Source of the DNA: Streptomyces chrestomyceticus JCM 4735
GTDB taxonomy: Bacteria > Actinomycetota > Actinomycetes > Streptomycetales > Streptomycetaceae
DNA length: 64,000 nt
Direction of reading: 5' to 3'
NCBI RefSeq assembly: GCF_003865135.1
Contig: NZ_BHZC01000001.1
Coordinates: forward strand, 6,820,001-6,884,000
The position numbers and the translations under genes were made by a program. The notes beneath the pieces are model-generated. The model made no database searches, was not told where the DNA came from, and was given only the letters and a program-made list of their open reading frames with translations. Position 1 is the first letter of the stretch, and each line of letters begins with the position of its first letter. Below, piece by piece: positions 1 to 9,090 of this stretch.

Positions 1-1173
1 CGGCTCGGCGGGCTCGATCTTGTTCTTGACGCCGTCCAGGCCCGCGAGGAGGAGGGCGGAGAAGGCGAGGTACGGGTTCGAGGACGGGTCCGGGGCGCGG
101 AACTCGACGCGCTTGGCCTTCGGGTTGGAACCCGTGATCGGGATGCGCATCGCGGCGGAGCGGTTGCGCTGCGAGTAGACCAGGTTGACCGGGGCCTCGA
201 AGCCGGGGACCAGGCGGTGGTAGGAGTTCACCGTCGGGTTGGTGAAGGCGAGGAGCGAGGGGGCGTGCTTGAGGATGCCGCCGATGTAGTAGCGGGCGGT
301 GTCCGAGAGGCCCGCGTAGCCCTGCTCGTCGTAGAAGAGGGGCTCGCCGCCGGTCCACAGGGACTGGTGGACGTGCATGCCGGAGCCGTTGTCGCCGAAG
401 ATCGGCTTGGGCATGAAGGTGGCGGTCTTGCCGTTGCGCCAGGCGACGTTCTTCACGATGTACTTGAAGAGCATCAGGTCGTCGGCGGCGGCGAGGAGCG
501 TGTTGAACTTGTAGTTGATCTCCGCCTGGCCGGCCGTGCCGACCTCGTGGTGCTGGCGCTCGACCTTCAGGCCGGCCGCGTCCAGCTCCAGGGAGATCTC
601 GGCGCGCAGGTCGGCGAAGTGGTCGACCGGGGGAGCCGGGAAGTAGCCGCCCTTGTAGCGGACCTTGTAACCGCGGTTGTTGACCTCGGAGCCGGTGTTC
701 CAGGCGCCGGCCTCGGAGTCGATGTGGTAGAAGGACTGGTTCGCCGACGTCTCGAAGCGGACGTTGTCGAAGACGTAGAACTCCGCCTCCGGGCCGAAGA
801 ACGCGGTGTCGGCGATGCCGGTGGAGGCGAGGTACGCCTCGGCCTTCTTCGCCACGTTGCGCGGGTCACGGCTGTACTGCTCGCCGGTGATCGGGTCGTG
901 GATGAAGAAGTTGATGTTGAGGGTCTTGTCGCGGCGGAACGGGTCCACGCGGGCGGTGGAGAGGTCGGCGCGCAGGGCCATGTCGGACTCGTGGATGGCC
1001 TGGAAGCCGCGGATCGAGGAGCCGTCGAAGGCGAGCTCCTCGGTCGGGTCGAACGCCTCCGCCGGAACCGTGAAGTGCTGCATCACACCGGGCAGGTCGC
1101 AGAACCGGACGTCGACGAACTTGACGTCCTCGTCCGCGATGAACTTCTTGGCCTCATCGGCGTTCTGGAACAT
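1..1173 (-). CDS. glnA: Glutamine synthetase type I (GlnA), 3' part cut off by the window
   Basis: ATP-dependent ligation of ammonia to glutamate in the cytoplasm, the main ammonium-assimilating enzyme. The 391 visible residues start [11 protein letters not shown] and carry the GS beta-grasp motif ([10 protein letters not shown], then FDGSSIRGF) and the catalytic-domain motifs [24 protein letters not shown] metal/ATP segment and [10 protein letters not shown]. The family is about 470 residues, so roughly 80 C-terminal residues, including the usual adenylylation tyrosine, lie beyond base 1. The ATG is preceded by a strong GGAGGAG ribosome site. A GlnR operator sits about 100-140 bases upstream, so nitrogen control is expected. 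Identification is secure. Confidence 0.97.
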   Translation of the reverse strand, partial: MFQNADEAKKFIADEDVKFVDVRFCDLPGVMQHFTVPAEAFDPTEELAFDGSSIRGFQAIHESDMALRADLSTARVDPFRRDKTLNINFFIHDPITGEQYSRDPRNVAKKAEAYLASTGIADTAFFGPEAEFYVFDNVRFETSANQSFYHIDSEAGAWNTGSEVNNRGYKVRYKGGYFPAPPVDHFADLRAEISLELDAAGLKVERQHHEVGTAGQAEINYKFNTLLAAADDLMLFKYIVKNVAWRNGKTATFMPKPIFGDNGSGMHVHQSLWTGGEPLFYDEQGYAGLSDTARYYIGGILKHAPSLLAFTNPTVNSYHRLVPGFEAPVNLVYSQRNRSAAMRIPITGSNPKAKRVEFRAPDPSSNPYLAFSALLLAGLDGVKNKIEPAEP

Positions 1174-1572
1174 CCAACTCCTCCTAGCCCGGTCACCGGC
1201 GGTCGGCGGACGCGGGATTGCTACGCGGAGCGCACCATGTGCGGTGGCGCGCTTGCCCGACCATAGGCAGGCGGGATTTCCCAAGCATGACCCATTTGTT
1301 TCGCCGAGGTTAACCGCCGCGCGGCCCGTATGGAGCGGTGATGTGCGGGGGCAAGGGGTGGTGGAATTGATCATTCCGGGGGAGGCCGGACGCCGGCCGA
1401 AACCTGGCTGAGCACGGCTGCGTGCGGTGAGAAGGGGGCGGGGCCGGGCGGAGCCGTATGCGTCGCGCCGTGTGGCGGGGGCGTCGCGCGGTGGTCCCCG
1501 GTACGGCCCTCCGGCGCCCTCGGCGGCGCCCCGCGAGCGGGCGAACGTATGCGGTCGCAGTACCGTGGACGG
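1174..1572. other. Divergent intergenic region glnA / RDD protein
   Basis: This 399-base gap holds the GlnR boxes and the glnA leader. A TATGGT hexamer near 1259-1264 on the minus strand could be the glnA -10 element but lacks a clear -35. Nothing gene-like is seen; the ORFs that cross it have no coding signature. Confidence 0.6.
1276..1313 (-). promoter_or_regulatory. GlnR operator upstream of glnA
   Basis: Read on the minus strand this is TTAAC-n6-GAAAC-n6-GTCAT-n6-GAAAT, which fits the known GlnR double box gTnAc-n6-GaAAc repeated with six-base spacing. It lies 103-140 bases upstream of the glnA start. The match of all four half-sites and all three spacers is seen directly; binding by GlnR is inferred from the known family consensus. 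Confidence 0.85.
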
Positions 1573-2040
1573 GTGGACAACAGGCAAGCAATCGGATCGT
1601 GGATCTCCGGGCCCCGCGCGGCGGCCGAGGACATGGGTGTCGAGTTCGGCTACCGGGGACAGCAGCTCGGGCTGCCCGAGGAGGGACCGGGCTCGATCGC
1701 GCGTCCCGGCCGGCGGTTCGCCGCCCTCTTCATCGACTGGGCCCTGTGCACGCTCGTCGCGTACGGGCTGCTCAGCCACGGCCGGGCCGAGTCGACGAGC
1801 AACTGGGCGCTGGCCGTCTTCGTGGTGCTCAGCGTGCTGACGGTCGGGACCGTGGGCTTCACGCCGGGCAAGCGGCTGCTGGGCCTGCGGGTGGTCGCGG
1901 AGGGCGGCGGACGGCTGCCCCTGCTGCGCGTGGTACTGCGGACGGTGCTGCTGGCCGTGGTCATCCCGGCGGTCATCTGGGACCGCGACGGCCGCGGCCT
2001 CCACGACCGGCTGGCCCGCGCCGTACAGGTGCGGATCTGA
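1573..2040 (+). CDS. RDD family membrane protein
   Basis: A 155-residue protein with the RDD domain: [17 protein letters not shown] opens the first membrane helix, a second helix follows ([18 protein letters not shown]), then the conserved [12 protein letters not shown] and a third helix ending in [20 protein letters not shown] proteins are small polytopic membrane proteins of poorly defined transport or envelope function. The GTG at 1573 ([10 protein letters not shown]) is preferred because streptomycete relatives begin there; an in-frame ATG lies at 1549. Function unassigned beyond the domain. It shares a bidirectional terminator with the convergent gene at 2209. Confidence 0.85.
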   Translation: MDNRQAIGSWISGPRAAAEDMGVEFGYRGQQLGLPEEGPGSIARPGRRFAALFIDWALCTLVAYGLLSHGRAESTSNWALAVFVVLSVLTVGTVGFTPGKRLLGLRVVAEGGGRLPLLRVVLRTVLLAVVIPAVIWDRDGRGLHDRLARAVQVRI

Positions 2041-2118
2041 GGCGAGGCGAGACGGGCGGGACGTACGGGGCGTACCTCCGTACGGGCACCCCAGGATCCC
2101 CACGAGTCTCCCGAAACC

Positions 2119-2156
2119 CCGAGGGGCCCAGGACCACAAGGTCCTGGGCCCCTCGG
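2119..2156. terminator. Bidirectional terminator
   Basis: Perfect 17-bp inverted repeat (2119-2135 with 2140-2156) around the tetraloop ACAA, placed between convergent genes ending at 2040 and 2209. A GC-only stem without a T-tract is usual for Streptomyces. Confidence 0.9.
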
Positions 2157-2208
2157 CCGTTCCGGTGACGCGGCTGCGCGCGGCACGCGCCACACGCGCG
2201 GTCGCGCC

Positions 2209-2922
2209 TCAGCGCATCTTGCCGCCGCCGCCCTTCGGCATCCGCATGCCCTTCGGCATCGGCCCCTTCGGCACCGGCATGTTGCTCATCAGGTCGCCCA
2301 GCGCGCGCAGGCGGTCGTTGGTGGCCGTGACCTGGGCGCCCTGCAGGGTGCGCGGGAGCTTCAGGAGGGTCGTACGGATCTTCTTGAGCGGGACCTGGCC
2401 CTCGCCGTCGCCGACCACGAAGTCGTGGACCGGGGCGTCGGCGACGATCCGGGCCATCCGCTTCTTCTCGGCGGCCAGCAGGCCGCGTACGCGGTTCGGG
2501 TTGCCCTCGCCGACCAGGACGATGCCCGCCTTGCCGACGGCGCGGTGCACGACGTCCTGCTGGCGGTTCATCGCCACCGCCGGGGTGACGGTCCAGCCGC
2601 GGCCCACGTTGTCCAGTACGGCCGCCGCCGCGCCGGGCTGGCCCTCCATCTGTCCGAAGGCGGCCCGCTCGGCACGGCGGCCGAAGATGATCGCCATCGC
2701 GAGGAAGGCCAGGACGAATCCCAGGATGCCCAGGTAGACGGGGTGGCCGATCAGGAAGCCGAGGACGAGGAGAACGCCGAAAACGACGATGCCCACGCCG
2801 GCGACGACAAGACCGACCTTGGGGTCGACCCGACGGGTCATCTTGTAGGTCTGGGCGATCTGCTTCAGTCGCCCGGGGTTCGCAGCGCCCTCAGCGCTGT
2901 CTGCTTGTGCCTTCCTCGCCAT
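2209..2922 (-). CDS. DUF4191 family membrane protein
   Basis: A 237-residue protein with a short basic N-terminus, two adjacent membrane helices (about residues 37-58 and 64-83) joined by GHPVYLG, and a soluble cytoplasmic part containing GWTVTPAVAMNRQQDVVHR, GRAGIVLVGEG-like and KKRMARI segments. It ends in a Gly/Met/Lys-rich tail (PMPKGMRMPKGGGGKMR). This architecture is that of the actinobacterial DUF4191 family, found next to lipA in most Streptomyces. No enzymatic motif is visible and function is unknown; the fixed position next to the lipoate genes is the only hint. Confidence 0.85.
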   Translation of the reverse strand: MARKAQADSAEGAANPGRLKQIAQTYKMTRRVDPKVGLVVAGVGIVVFGVLLVLGFLIGHPVYLGILGFVLAFLAMAIIFGRRAERAAFGQMEGQPGAAAAVLDNVGRGWTVTPAVAMNRQQDVVHRAVGKAGIVLVGEGNPNRVRGLLAAEKKRMARIVADAPVHDFVVGDGEGQVPLKKIRTTLLKLPRTLQGAQVTATNDRLRALGDLMSNMPVPKGPMPKGMRMPKGGGGKMR

Positions 2923-2932
2923 GGGGCGCAGT

Positions 2933-3151
2933 TTACGTGGCGTTCGGACCCTCGGTCGCCGCGGCCTCCAGTACGTGCTGGGCCTCGCGCCGGTCCCTGG
3001 CGCGGCGGCGGTCCTCCAGCACCGATGTCCACGCGTTCCGGCGGGCGGTGCGCTGGCCTCCGCGCATCAGTACGGACTCCACCGCGCGCAGGGCGTCGGT
3101 GACCGACGGGAGGGGGAGAACGGCGGTGGCGCGAGCGGGCGCGGCCTGCAT
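2933..3151 (-). CDS. Small conserved hypothetical protein
   Basis: A 72-residue basic, Ala/Arg-rich protein, MQAAPARATAVLPLPS onward, without membrane segments. The start at 3151 is chosen because GAAGGGGA precedes it at good spacing; the upstream in-frame ATG at 3199 has no ribosome site and the 16 codons between have much lower third-position GC than the rest. Its stop lies 10 bases before the DUF4191 start, so the two are probably co-transcribed. Function unknown. Confidence 0.6.
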   Translation of the reverse strand: MQAAPARATAVLPLPSVTDALRAVESVLMRGGQRTARRNAWTSVLEDRRRARDRREAQHVLEAAATEGPNAT

Positions 3152-3255
3152 GGCGGGTTCCCCTTCTGGAGGAATGGTGGACGCGTTCTGTGAAGCCATC
3201 GTTACAGATCGGTGTTACCAACTGATGACCCGCCGGTCAAACACCGATGAAACGT

Positions 3256-3302
3256 TGACGCGGCCCGCACCGCCCCTGCCTGGGGAAGTACGGGCCGCGT
3301 CA
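3256..3302 (-). terminator. Hairpin downstream of lipA
   Basis: 12-bp perfect inverted repeat, TGACGCGGCCCG (3256-3267) with CGGGCCGCGTCA (3291-3302), 79 bases past the lipA stop. Probable terminator of the lipB-lipA unit. Confidence 0.7.
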
Positions 3303-3380
3303 TGACACTCTGTGCCACGTTTCACAGTCCGGTCCATGGGCCGTACGGCCCTGTTAGGGGCAGGACGGCCCGGTGAGGCT

Positions 3381-4331
3381 TCAGACGGCCTGCGCCGACT
3401 CCTGGACCTGGCGGCGCTCGATCGCCTGCTGGTACAGCCGGCCGGCGCGGTAGGAGGAGCGGACCAGCGGGCCGGACATGACGCCGGCGTAACCGATCTC
3501 CTCGGCCTCTTCCTTCAGCTCCACGAACTCGGCGGGCTTGACCCAGCGCTCGATGGGATGGTGCCGCACCGACGGGCGCAGGTACTGGGTGATCGTGATC
3601 AGCTCGCAGCCCGCGTCGTGCAGGTCCTGGAGCGCCTGGCTGATCTCCGCGCGCTCCTCGCCCATGCCCAGGATCAGGTTGGACTTGGTGACCAGGCCGG
3701 CCTCGCGGGCCTTGGTGATGACTTCGAGGGACCGCTCGTAACGGAAGCCGGGGCGGATCCGCTTGAAGATCCGCGGCACCGTCTCGACGTTGTGCGCGAG
3801 CACCTCGGGGCGCGAGGAGAAGACCTCGGCGAGCTGCTCGGGGACCGCGTTGAAGTCGGGGATGAGCAGTTCGACGCCGGTGTCGGGCATCGCGGCGTGG
3901 ATCTGGCGGACGGTCTCCGCGTACAGCCAGGCGCCGCCGTCGTCCAGGTCGTCGCGCGCGACGCCGGTGATCGTGGCGTACTTCAGCCCCATCGTCAGGA
4001 CGGATTCGGCCACCCGGCGCGGCTCGTCGCGGTCCAGTTCCTGCGGCTTGCCCGTGTCGATCTGGCAGAAGTCGCAACGGCGGGTGCACTGGTCACCGCC
4101 GATGAGGAAGGTCGCCTCGCGGTCCTCCCAGCATTCGTAGATGTTGGGACAGCCTGCCTCCTGGCAGACCGTGTGCAGGCCCTCCTTCTTGACCAGGCCC
4201 TGCAGGTGGTTGTACTCGGGGCCCATCTTCGCCCGGGTCTTGATCCACTCGGGCTTGCGCTCGATGGGGGTCTGGCTGTTCCGGACCTCCAGGCGCAACA
4301 TCTTGCGTCCGTCGGGTGCGACAGCGGACAC
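3381..4331 (-). CDS. lipA: Lipoyl synthase (radical SAM)
   Basis: Inserts two sulfurs into protein-bound octanoyl groups, completing lipoate on the E2 subunits such as SucB encoded in this window. The 316-residue protein shows both cluster motifs: C56-x4-C61-x5-C67 (auxiliary cluster, [12 protein letters not shown]) and C82-x3-C86-x2-C89 (radical-[11 protein letters not shown]), plus RSSYRAG near the C-terminus carrying the conserved serine ligand. The GTG at 4331 follows GGGAG at 6 bases and removes an upstream stretch unlike the family. lipB lies 160 bases upstream on the same strand, so the pair probably forms one unit. Confidence 0.97.
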   Translation of the reverse strand: MSAVAPDGRKMLRLEVRNSQTPIERKPEWIKTRAKMGPEYNHLQGLVKKEGLHTVCQEAGCPNIYECWEDREATFLIGGDQCTRRCDFCQIDTGKPQELDRDEPRRVAESVLTMGLKYATITGVARDDLDDGGAWLYAETVRQIHAAMPDTGVELLIPDFNAVPEQLAEVFSSRPEVLAHNVETVPRIFKRIRPGFRYERSLEVITKAREAGLVTKSNLILGMGEERAEISQALQDLHDAGCELITITQYLRPSVRHHPIERWVKPAEFVELKEEAEEIGYAGVMSGPLVRSSYRAGRLYQQAIERRQVQESAQAV

Positions 4332-4490
4332 GTCCGGCTCCCTACGACTTCGTTTCTTCGGCGTACACCAGGGTACGCCCGTCAATTCGCACGTCTTTAC
4401 GTGCAGGCCAACCCCGTATGGCAGGGGCGCATTCCGTGCGGTCGGTTCCGCCGCTCCCGGGAGACCGGCCGGTCCGGTCCGTGGACCGGC

Positions 4491-5306
4491 TCAGACCGCC
4501 CGGGGGAGCAGCACGGCGTTCTCCAGCACGTCGCGCAGATGCTTCTCGACGACGGGCAGGACGTCGGCGATGGTGATCTCCCGGCCGAGTTCATTGGCGA
4601 GGGAGGTCACCCCGGCGTCCCGGATGCCGCAGGGCACGATCTTGTCGAACGAGGTGTTGTCCGGGTTCACGTTGATCGCGAAGCCGTGCATCGTGACGCC
4701 CTTGGCGACGCGGATGCCGATCGCGGCCAGTTTCCGGTCCTCGCGGCGCTGGCCGGCGTTGGACGGGGCGTACTCCGGGCCGTTCAGCCGGGGGTCGAAC
4801 TCCTCGTCGGCCGTACGGGGATCGAAGTCGAGGGAGAGACCGCCCAGGTGGGGGCGGTCGGCGACCGGGTCGCCCAGCACCCACACGCCGCTGCGGCCCT
4901 CGACCCGGGTGGTCTCCACGCCGAACTCGGCGCAGGTGCGGATGATGGCCTCTTCGAGACGCCGTACGTGGGCGACGACGTCGACCGGGCGCGGAAGCTT
5001 CTGGATCGGGTAGCCGACCAACTGGCCCGGACCGTGCCAGGTGATCTTTCCGCCGCGGTCGACGTCGATGACCGGAGTGCCGTCCAGGGGGCGCTCGCTG
5101 TCGTCCGTGCGCCGGCCCGCCGTGTAGACGGGCAGGTGCTCCAGCAGCAGGCAGGTGTCCGGGATCTCGTCGGCGAACCGGGCGGCGTGCACCCTGCGCT
5201 GCTCCTGCCAGGCCGTCTCGTAGTCGACGGCGTCGGCGCCGAAGCCCAGCTGTTCAAATCGCAGCCCCTCGGGTACGGGGGTGTCCCCCCGAGAGATCGC
5301 AGTCAC
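4491..5306 (-). CDS. lipB: Lipoyl(octanoyl) transferase LipB
   Basis: Transfers octanoate from acyl carrier protein to lipoyl domains, the step before LipA. In 271 residues it has the LipB motifs [21 protein letters not shown], the active-site lysine K192 (KLAAIGIRV) and cysteine C226 in IVPCGIRD. About 45 residues rich in Asp/Pro/Arg are inserted between GVWV and K192 (about 144-190); enterobacterial LipB lacks these. The GTG start follows GAGGAG. It is transcribed divergently from the regulator at 5666. Confidence 0.96.
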   Translation of the reverse strand: MTAISRGDTPVPEGLRFEQLGFGADAVDYETAWQEQRRVHAARFADEIPDTCLLLEHLPVYTAGRRTDDSERPLDGTPVIDVDRGGKITWHGPGQLVGYPIQKLPRPVDVVAHVRRLEEAIIRTCAEFGVETTRVEGRSGVWVLGDPVADRPHLGGLSLDFDPRTADEEFDPRLNGPEYAPSNAGQRREDRKLAAIGIRVAKGVTMHGFAINVNPDNTSFDKIVPCGIRDAGVTSLANELGREITIADVLPVVEKHLRDVLENAVLLPRAV

Positions 5307-5665
5307 GGCAGCTCCTCTTCGAACTTTGATACGTCCTTCGCGCCCACGCCAACTGTACGGCGGGGGCGGACGGCGCCCGCACGCGCCCGGGGCGGGGGCC
5401 TGATGCGCGGGCGCACGGGAGTGCTTCGTGAGCCCCGGGGCACTCCCGGGGCCGCCGTTGCGGAACCGGGGCGGGTCCGCCCGGAGACGCGTGGAGGACA
5501 GTGCGAGCCCTGCTCACACGATCGGATGAACGCGTGGCGAAGGCGGCGAGAAAGCCGCTGAAGGCCGTTACATTCACGCCGTTCCACGAGGGCAGGGAGC
5601 AGCGCCGGACAGGGTCAGCCGAACCCGGGCAGCTCGGCCCGGAAGGCAGGAGACCGGTAAAGCTG
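5307..5665. other. Divergent intergenic region lipB / TPR regulator
   Basis: This 359-base gap holds a 9-bp inverted repeat, CGGGAGTGC (5416-5424) with GCACTCCCG (5440-5448), that could be an operator or hairpin. The reading frame of the regulator stays open through it from 5501, but the 55 extra codons look non-conserved. No RNA or extra gene is recognised. Confidence 0.5.
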
Positions 5666-7231
5666 ATGACGGAACGACCCCCACAGCGCACGCCCAACCG
5701 ACAGCTCGCCGCGCTCATCGCGGAGGCGGGATTCTCCAACGCCGGGCTGGCCCGCCGGGTCGACCAGCTCGGCCTGGAGCACGGGCTCGACCTCCGGTAC
5801 GACAAGACGTCGGTGACGCGCTGGCTACGCGGGCAGCAGCCCAGAGGCACCACGCCCGCACTGATCGCCGAGGTCTTCACGCGCAGACTGGGACGCCGGC
5901 TGTCGGCCCAGGATCTCGGCCTGGACGCCTGCGCGCCGGTGTACGCCGGGCTGGAGTTCGCGTCCACGCCGAGCGAGGCGGTGGACATCGTCAGCGGTCT
6001 GTGGCGCAAGGACTCCGGCAGCCATGCGGAGCTGCGCAAGATCGCCTTCACCCCGGCCGGGCTGGTGGTGCCCAGCCGCGACTGGCTGATCGGACGGGCC
6101 GACGAGCGGGTCGCGCACGGTGACGCGGCCGAGCCCGCGGGCCGGCTGACCGCGCCGGGCCGGATGCAGGTGTCGGTGCCCCGGCAGCGGCAGATGGACC
6201 GGCCCGGCCAGGACCGCGCCGGCCATCCCGAACGGGCGGAGCGCGCGGGAGCCGCCGAACGCGCCGGGCGTACGGAGCGCCCCGAGCGCCCTGAGCGCAC
6301 GGAACGCTCCGACCGGGCGCACGCCTACCGGGTGTCCGCCGGTGACATCAAGGCGCTCCGGTCGGTCGGCGAACTGTTCCGGGCGCTGGATCACGCGTAC
6401 GGCGGCGGGCACGCGCGCCAAGCGCTGGTGCGCTACCTGGAGCACGAGGTCGAACCGATGCTCCGCGGCACGTACGGCGAGGCGGCCGGGCGGCGGCTGT
6501 TCGCGGCCGCCGCCGACCTGACGCGGCTGGCCGGCTGGACGTCGTACGACATCGCCGCGCACGGCCTGGCGCAGCGGTACTTCGTCCAGGCGCTGCGGCT
6601 GGCGCAGGCGGCCGGGGACCGCGCGTACGGCGCGTACGTCCTGGTGACCATGAGTCGGCAGGCCGTCTACCTGGGGCACGGGCGGGAGGCCGTCCAACTG
6701 GCCCGGGTCGCCCAGCAGGGCGTCGGCAGCAACGCGCCGCCCGTCGTCCAGGCCCTGCTGCACTCGGCGGAGGCGCGCGGACACGGCGTACTGACCGAGG
6801 TACGGGCGTGCACGGCCTCGCTCGCGCGGGCGGAACGGGCGCTGGAGACGGCGCGCCCCGGGGACGACACGCCCTACTGGGCGCGGTTCTTCGACGAGGC
6901 GCAGCTCGCCGACGAGCTGGCGCACTGCCACCGCGACCTCCAGCAGTACCGGGCCGCCGCACAGCACGCGGAGCGCTCGCTCCAACTCCGTGGCGCCGGG
7001 TTCGCCCGCAGCCGGCTGTTCTGCCGGGTGGTGCTGGCGACGGCGCGGCTCGGTCTGGGCGAGCTGGAGCAGGCGTGCGCGCTGGGCGCGGAGGCGGCGC
7101 TCCAGGCGTCCGAGATGCGGTCCGTACGGGCGCACGAGTACGTCCGCGAGTTCGAGCGCCGACTGGAGCCGTACCGGGACGCGGCGGCGGTACGGGGGTA
7201 CCGGGACCGGGTGGCGGCCATGAAGGGGTGA
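5666..7231 (+). CDS. Large TPR-type transcriptional regulator
   Basis: A 521-residue cytoplasmic protein. The N-terminus (NRQLAALIAEAGFSNAGLARRV, then DKTSVTRWLRGQQPRGTTPALIAEVF) is a helix-turn-helix domain of the kind found in large Streptomyces regulators of the NsdA type. A charged linker of ER/PER/TER repeats covers about residues 190-220. The second half is all-helical with alanine-rich TPR-like repeats (LARVAQQG, HSAEARGHG, HAERSLQLRGAGFARSRLF). It probably affects development or secondary metabolism; the target is unknown. The ATG at 5666 gives the conserved MTERPPQRTPNRQL start; an in-frame ATG at 5501 is less likely. Confidence 0.8.
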   Translation: MTERPPQRTPNRQLAALIAEAGFSNAGLARRVDQLGLEHGLDLRYDKTSVTRWLRGQQPRGTTPALIAEVFTRRLGRRLSAQDLGLDACAPVYAGLEFASTPSEAVDIVSGLWRKDSGSHAELRKIAFTPAGLVVPSRDWLIGRADERVAHGDAAEPAGRLTAPGRMQVSVPRQRQMDRPGQDRAGHPERAERAGAAERAGRTERPERPERTERSDRAHAYRVSAGDIKALRSVGELFRALDHAYGGGHARQALVRYLEHEVEPMLRGTYGEAAGRRLFAAAADLTRLAGWTSYDIAAHGLAQRYFVQALRLAQAAGDRAYGAYVLVTMSRQAVYLGHGREAVQLARVAQQGVGSNAPPVVQALLHSAEARGHGVLTEVRACTASLARAERALETARPGDDTPYWARFFDEAQLADELAHCHRDLQQYRAAAQHAERSLQLRGAGFARSRLFCRVVLATARLGLGELEQACALGAEAALQASEMRSVRAHEYVREFERRLEPYRDAAAVRGYRDRVAAMKG

Positions 7232-7291
7232 CGGGCGGGAACCGTGGGGGCGGGGCGCGGATCGCGGCCTGCCCCTCCGGGGGCGGTGGGT

Positions 7292-7327
7292 CCGGCCGGG
7301 CCCTGTGGGTGTGTGTGGCCCGGCCGG
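7292..7327. terminator. Bidirectional terminator
   Basis: Perfect 11-bp inverted repeat CCGGCCGGGCC (7292-7302) with GGCCCGGCCGG (7317-7327), between the convergent genes ending at 7231 and 7354. Confidence 0.8.
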
Positions 7328-7353
7328 CCGGTGGATCAGGTTTGTGGGCAGGG

Positions 7354-8580
7354 TCAGGCCGCTGCGGACAGTTCGCAGGGCTCGCGGAACGGGGGCAGGC
7401 GGAGGTCGTCGAGGGCGGCGCGGGCGGCCCGGCGGCCGGAGCGCAGGGCGCCCTGGACGGTGCCGGTGTCCCGGTGGTCGCCGCACACGTACAGCCCGGC
7501 CAGCAGGCGGACGGACCGGTCCGGGTCGTGCGGTACGGGCATGGCCGGCACCGCCTCCGGGTCGTGGTGGGCGGCCAGCAGCTCCCAGGCGTCGGTGGAG
7601 GTGCCGTAGATCCGGTCGAGCTGGGGACGGACGGTCTTGTCCAGCGCGCGGGCGGGCAGCGTCGCCGGGGCGCCCAGCACGGTCGTGGTGATCAGGGCGC
7701 GGCCCGCGGGGGCGCGGGACGGGTCGGTCTCGCTGGCGACGTAGGTGTGCGCGACCGGGCCGTCGGCGGGCAGGAAGAACACCGGTTCGCGGACCGGGGG
7801 ACTGTCAGTGGTGTGGTGCACGATGGTGACCGGGTGGAAATCGGGGATGCGCAGCCCCGGGAGCAGCTCTTCCGCGTCGCGCGCTCCGGTGGCCACGAGC
7901 ACCGAGCGGCAGGGGAAGCGCCCGTGGCCCGCGGTGGTGACGCTGGTGGTCGAGACGGAGACGGCGCGTACGGAGGTGCGCACGGTGCCGGGGGGAAGGG
8001 AGGCGGCGAGGAGTTCGGGCAGCGCCGAGGCGCCGCCGGCGGGCAGGCACAGCCGTCCGCGGGCGAAGGCCCGCAGGGCCCGGGCGGCGCTGCGGCTGGA
8101 GCCGGAGAGCCCGGGATCGCAGAGGAGGGCGGACAGGAGGGGGCGCAGGAACCCGTCGGGGATGTACGGCGGGAAGGGCGGACGGGCGGCCAGTGCCTCG
8201 GCGACCGGCCGGTCGGCGCGCCGCTCGGAGCGCGAAAGGGCGCGCGCGGCGGAAAGTGCGCCCCTCGTGCTCCGGGGAGCACCGACGCGGTGCGTCCGCT
8301 GGCCGTTGTGGAGGCAGAGCCCGGGGGCGAAGTGACGCAGGACCAAGCCGTTGAGGCCGGGGGTGGTGCGCAGTTCGGGGTACGAGGTGACGAGTAGTTG
8401 GCCGGTGCGGTCCAGCCGGAAGCCGTCCAGATGGTCGGTAGTGGTCCGGCCGCCGGTGTGCGGGGCGGCCTCCAGCACGGTGACCGTGGCTCCCGCGCTG
8501 GTCAGATGGTGGGCGGCGGCGAGACCGGCGAGGCCGGCCCCGACGATGACGACGTCCACGGTCGATGCGGTGCGCAGCAC
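7354..8580 (-). CDS. FAD-dependent amine oxidase / phytoene desaturase-like protein
   Basis: A 408-residue flavoprotein. The dinucleotide motif VDVVIVGAGLAGLAAAHHL starts at residue 8, followed by VLEAAPHTGGRTTTDHLDGFRLDRTGQ, the FAD-binding stretch of the amine-oxidase/phytoene-desaturase family. The C-terminus has the matching FAD motif GLYVCGDHRDTGTVQGALRSGRRAA. Substrate unknown; these streptomycete proteins stand alone, away from carotenoid clusters. The GTG at 8580 is preceded by GGGAGG and gives a proper nucleotide-binding N-terminus, so the 48 upstream codons are rejected. Confidence 0.85.
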   Translation of the reverse strand: MLRTASTVDVVIVGAGLAGLAAAHHLTSAGATVTVLEAAPHTGGRTTTDHLDGFRLDRTGQLLVTSYPELRTTPGLNGLVLRHFAPGLCLHNGQRTHRVGAPRSTRGALSAARALSRSERRADRPVAEALAARPPFPPYIPDGFLRPLLSALLCDPGLSGSSRSAARALRAFARGRLCLPAGGASALPELLAASLPPGTVRTSVRAVSVSTTSVTTAGHGRFPCRSVLVATGARDAEELLPGLRIPDFHPVTIVHHTTDSPPVREPVFFLPADGPVAHTYVASETDPSRAPAGRALITTTVLGAPATLPARALDKTVRPQLDRIYGTSTDAWELLAAHHDPEAVPAMPVPHDPDRSVRLLAGLYVCGDHRDTGTVQGALRSGRRAARAALDDLRLPPFREPCELSAAA

Positions 8581-9090
8581 GTGCCCTCCCGAGGTCGGTC
8601 CCGGTGCCGGCGCTGAGGGGCTCTTGCCCCGAACCGGCGCGCGGGATGCCGAGTTCGTGAGGTTGGAACCATAAGAAACGCGGCGGCGGGGGCGCGATCG
8701 CGCGTAGACCGCGCACGGGGGCACGATGCGGCACGATGCGGCACGGAGTGCCGCGAGGGGGTGGGAGGGTGCTGGTCGTTGCCGGGTGCAGCGCCGTCGG
8801 CGTCGGGGTGGTGGGTCGGCACCCAGGGCGGGGCGGGGCGCCTCCGGCGGGGCGGGGACTTCGGCTGCGGGTGTGTCGTGGTGTCGCCTTCGGCGGGACG
8901 GGGTGTGGGGCGGGGCCCGCCGGTGGTGTGGGTGGTGGCGGGCGGGGCCGGGGCTCCGGGGTGGGTTCCTGGACTGCTTCGCTTTACGTCCTGGAACCCA
9001 CCCCGGAGCCCCGGCCCCTCGGTCTCGTGGCGGGCCGCGCCCCGGTGGGGGAGAAAGAGAAAAGACGTGGGTGCCGCTCGGGGCGGAGAA
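8581..9090. other. 510-base intergenic region
   Basis: The gap separates two minus-strand genes and is G-rich on the plus strand. It holds the long hairpin at 8944-9018 and otherwise nothing recognisable; ORFs crossing it look like shadows. Confidence 0.5.
8944..9018 (-). terminator. 26-bp perfect hairpin with ordered loop
   Basis: Bases 8944-8969 pair perfectly with 8993-9018 around a 23-base loop containing CTGCTTCGCTTTACGTCC. It lies 73 bases after the stop of the TIGR01777 gene on the minus strand and is likely its terminator. The stem is unusually long, and the loop is not random, see findings. Confidence 0.75.

Noticed and set aside
3312..5561. A 749-codon plus-strand ORF across lipA and lipB
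   Set aside because: It is antisense to two unmistakable genes, has Arg/Asp/Leu-rich composition and no domain; a typical high-GC shadow.
5501..5665. N-terminal extension of the TPR regulator to 5501
   Set aside because: The 55 extra codons lack conserved features, and MTERPPQRTPNRQL at 5666 is the family-like start.
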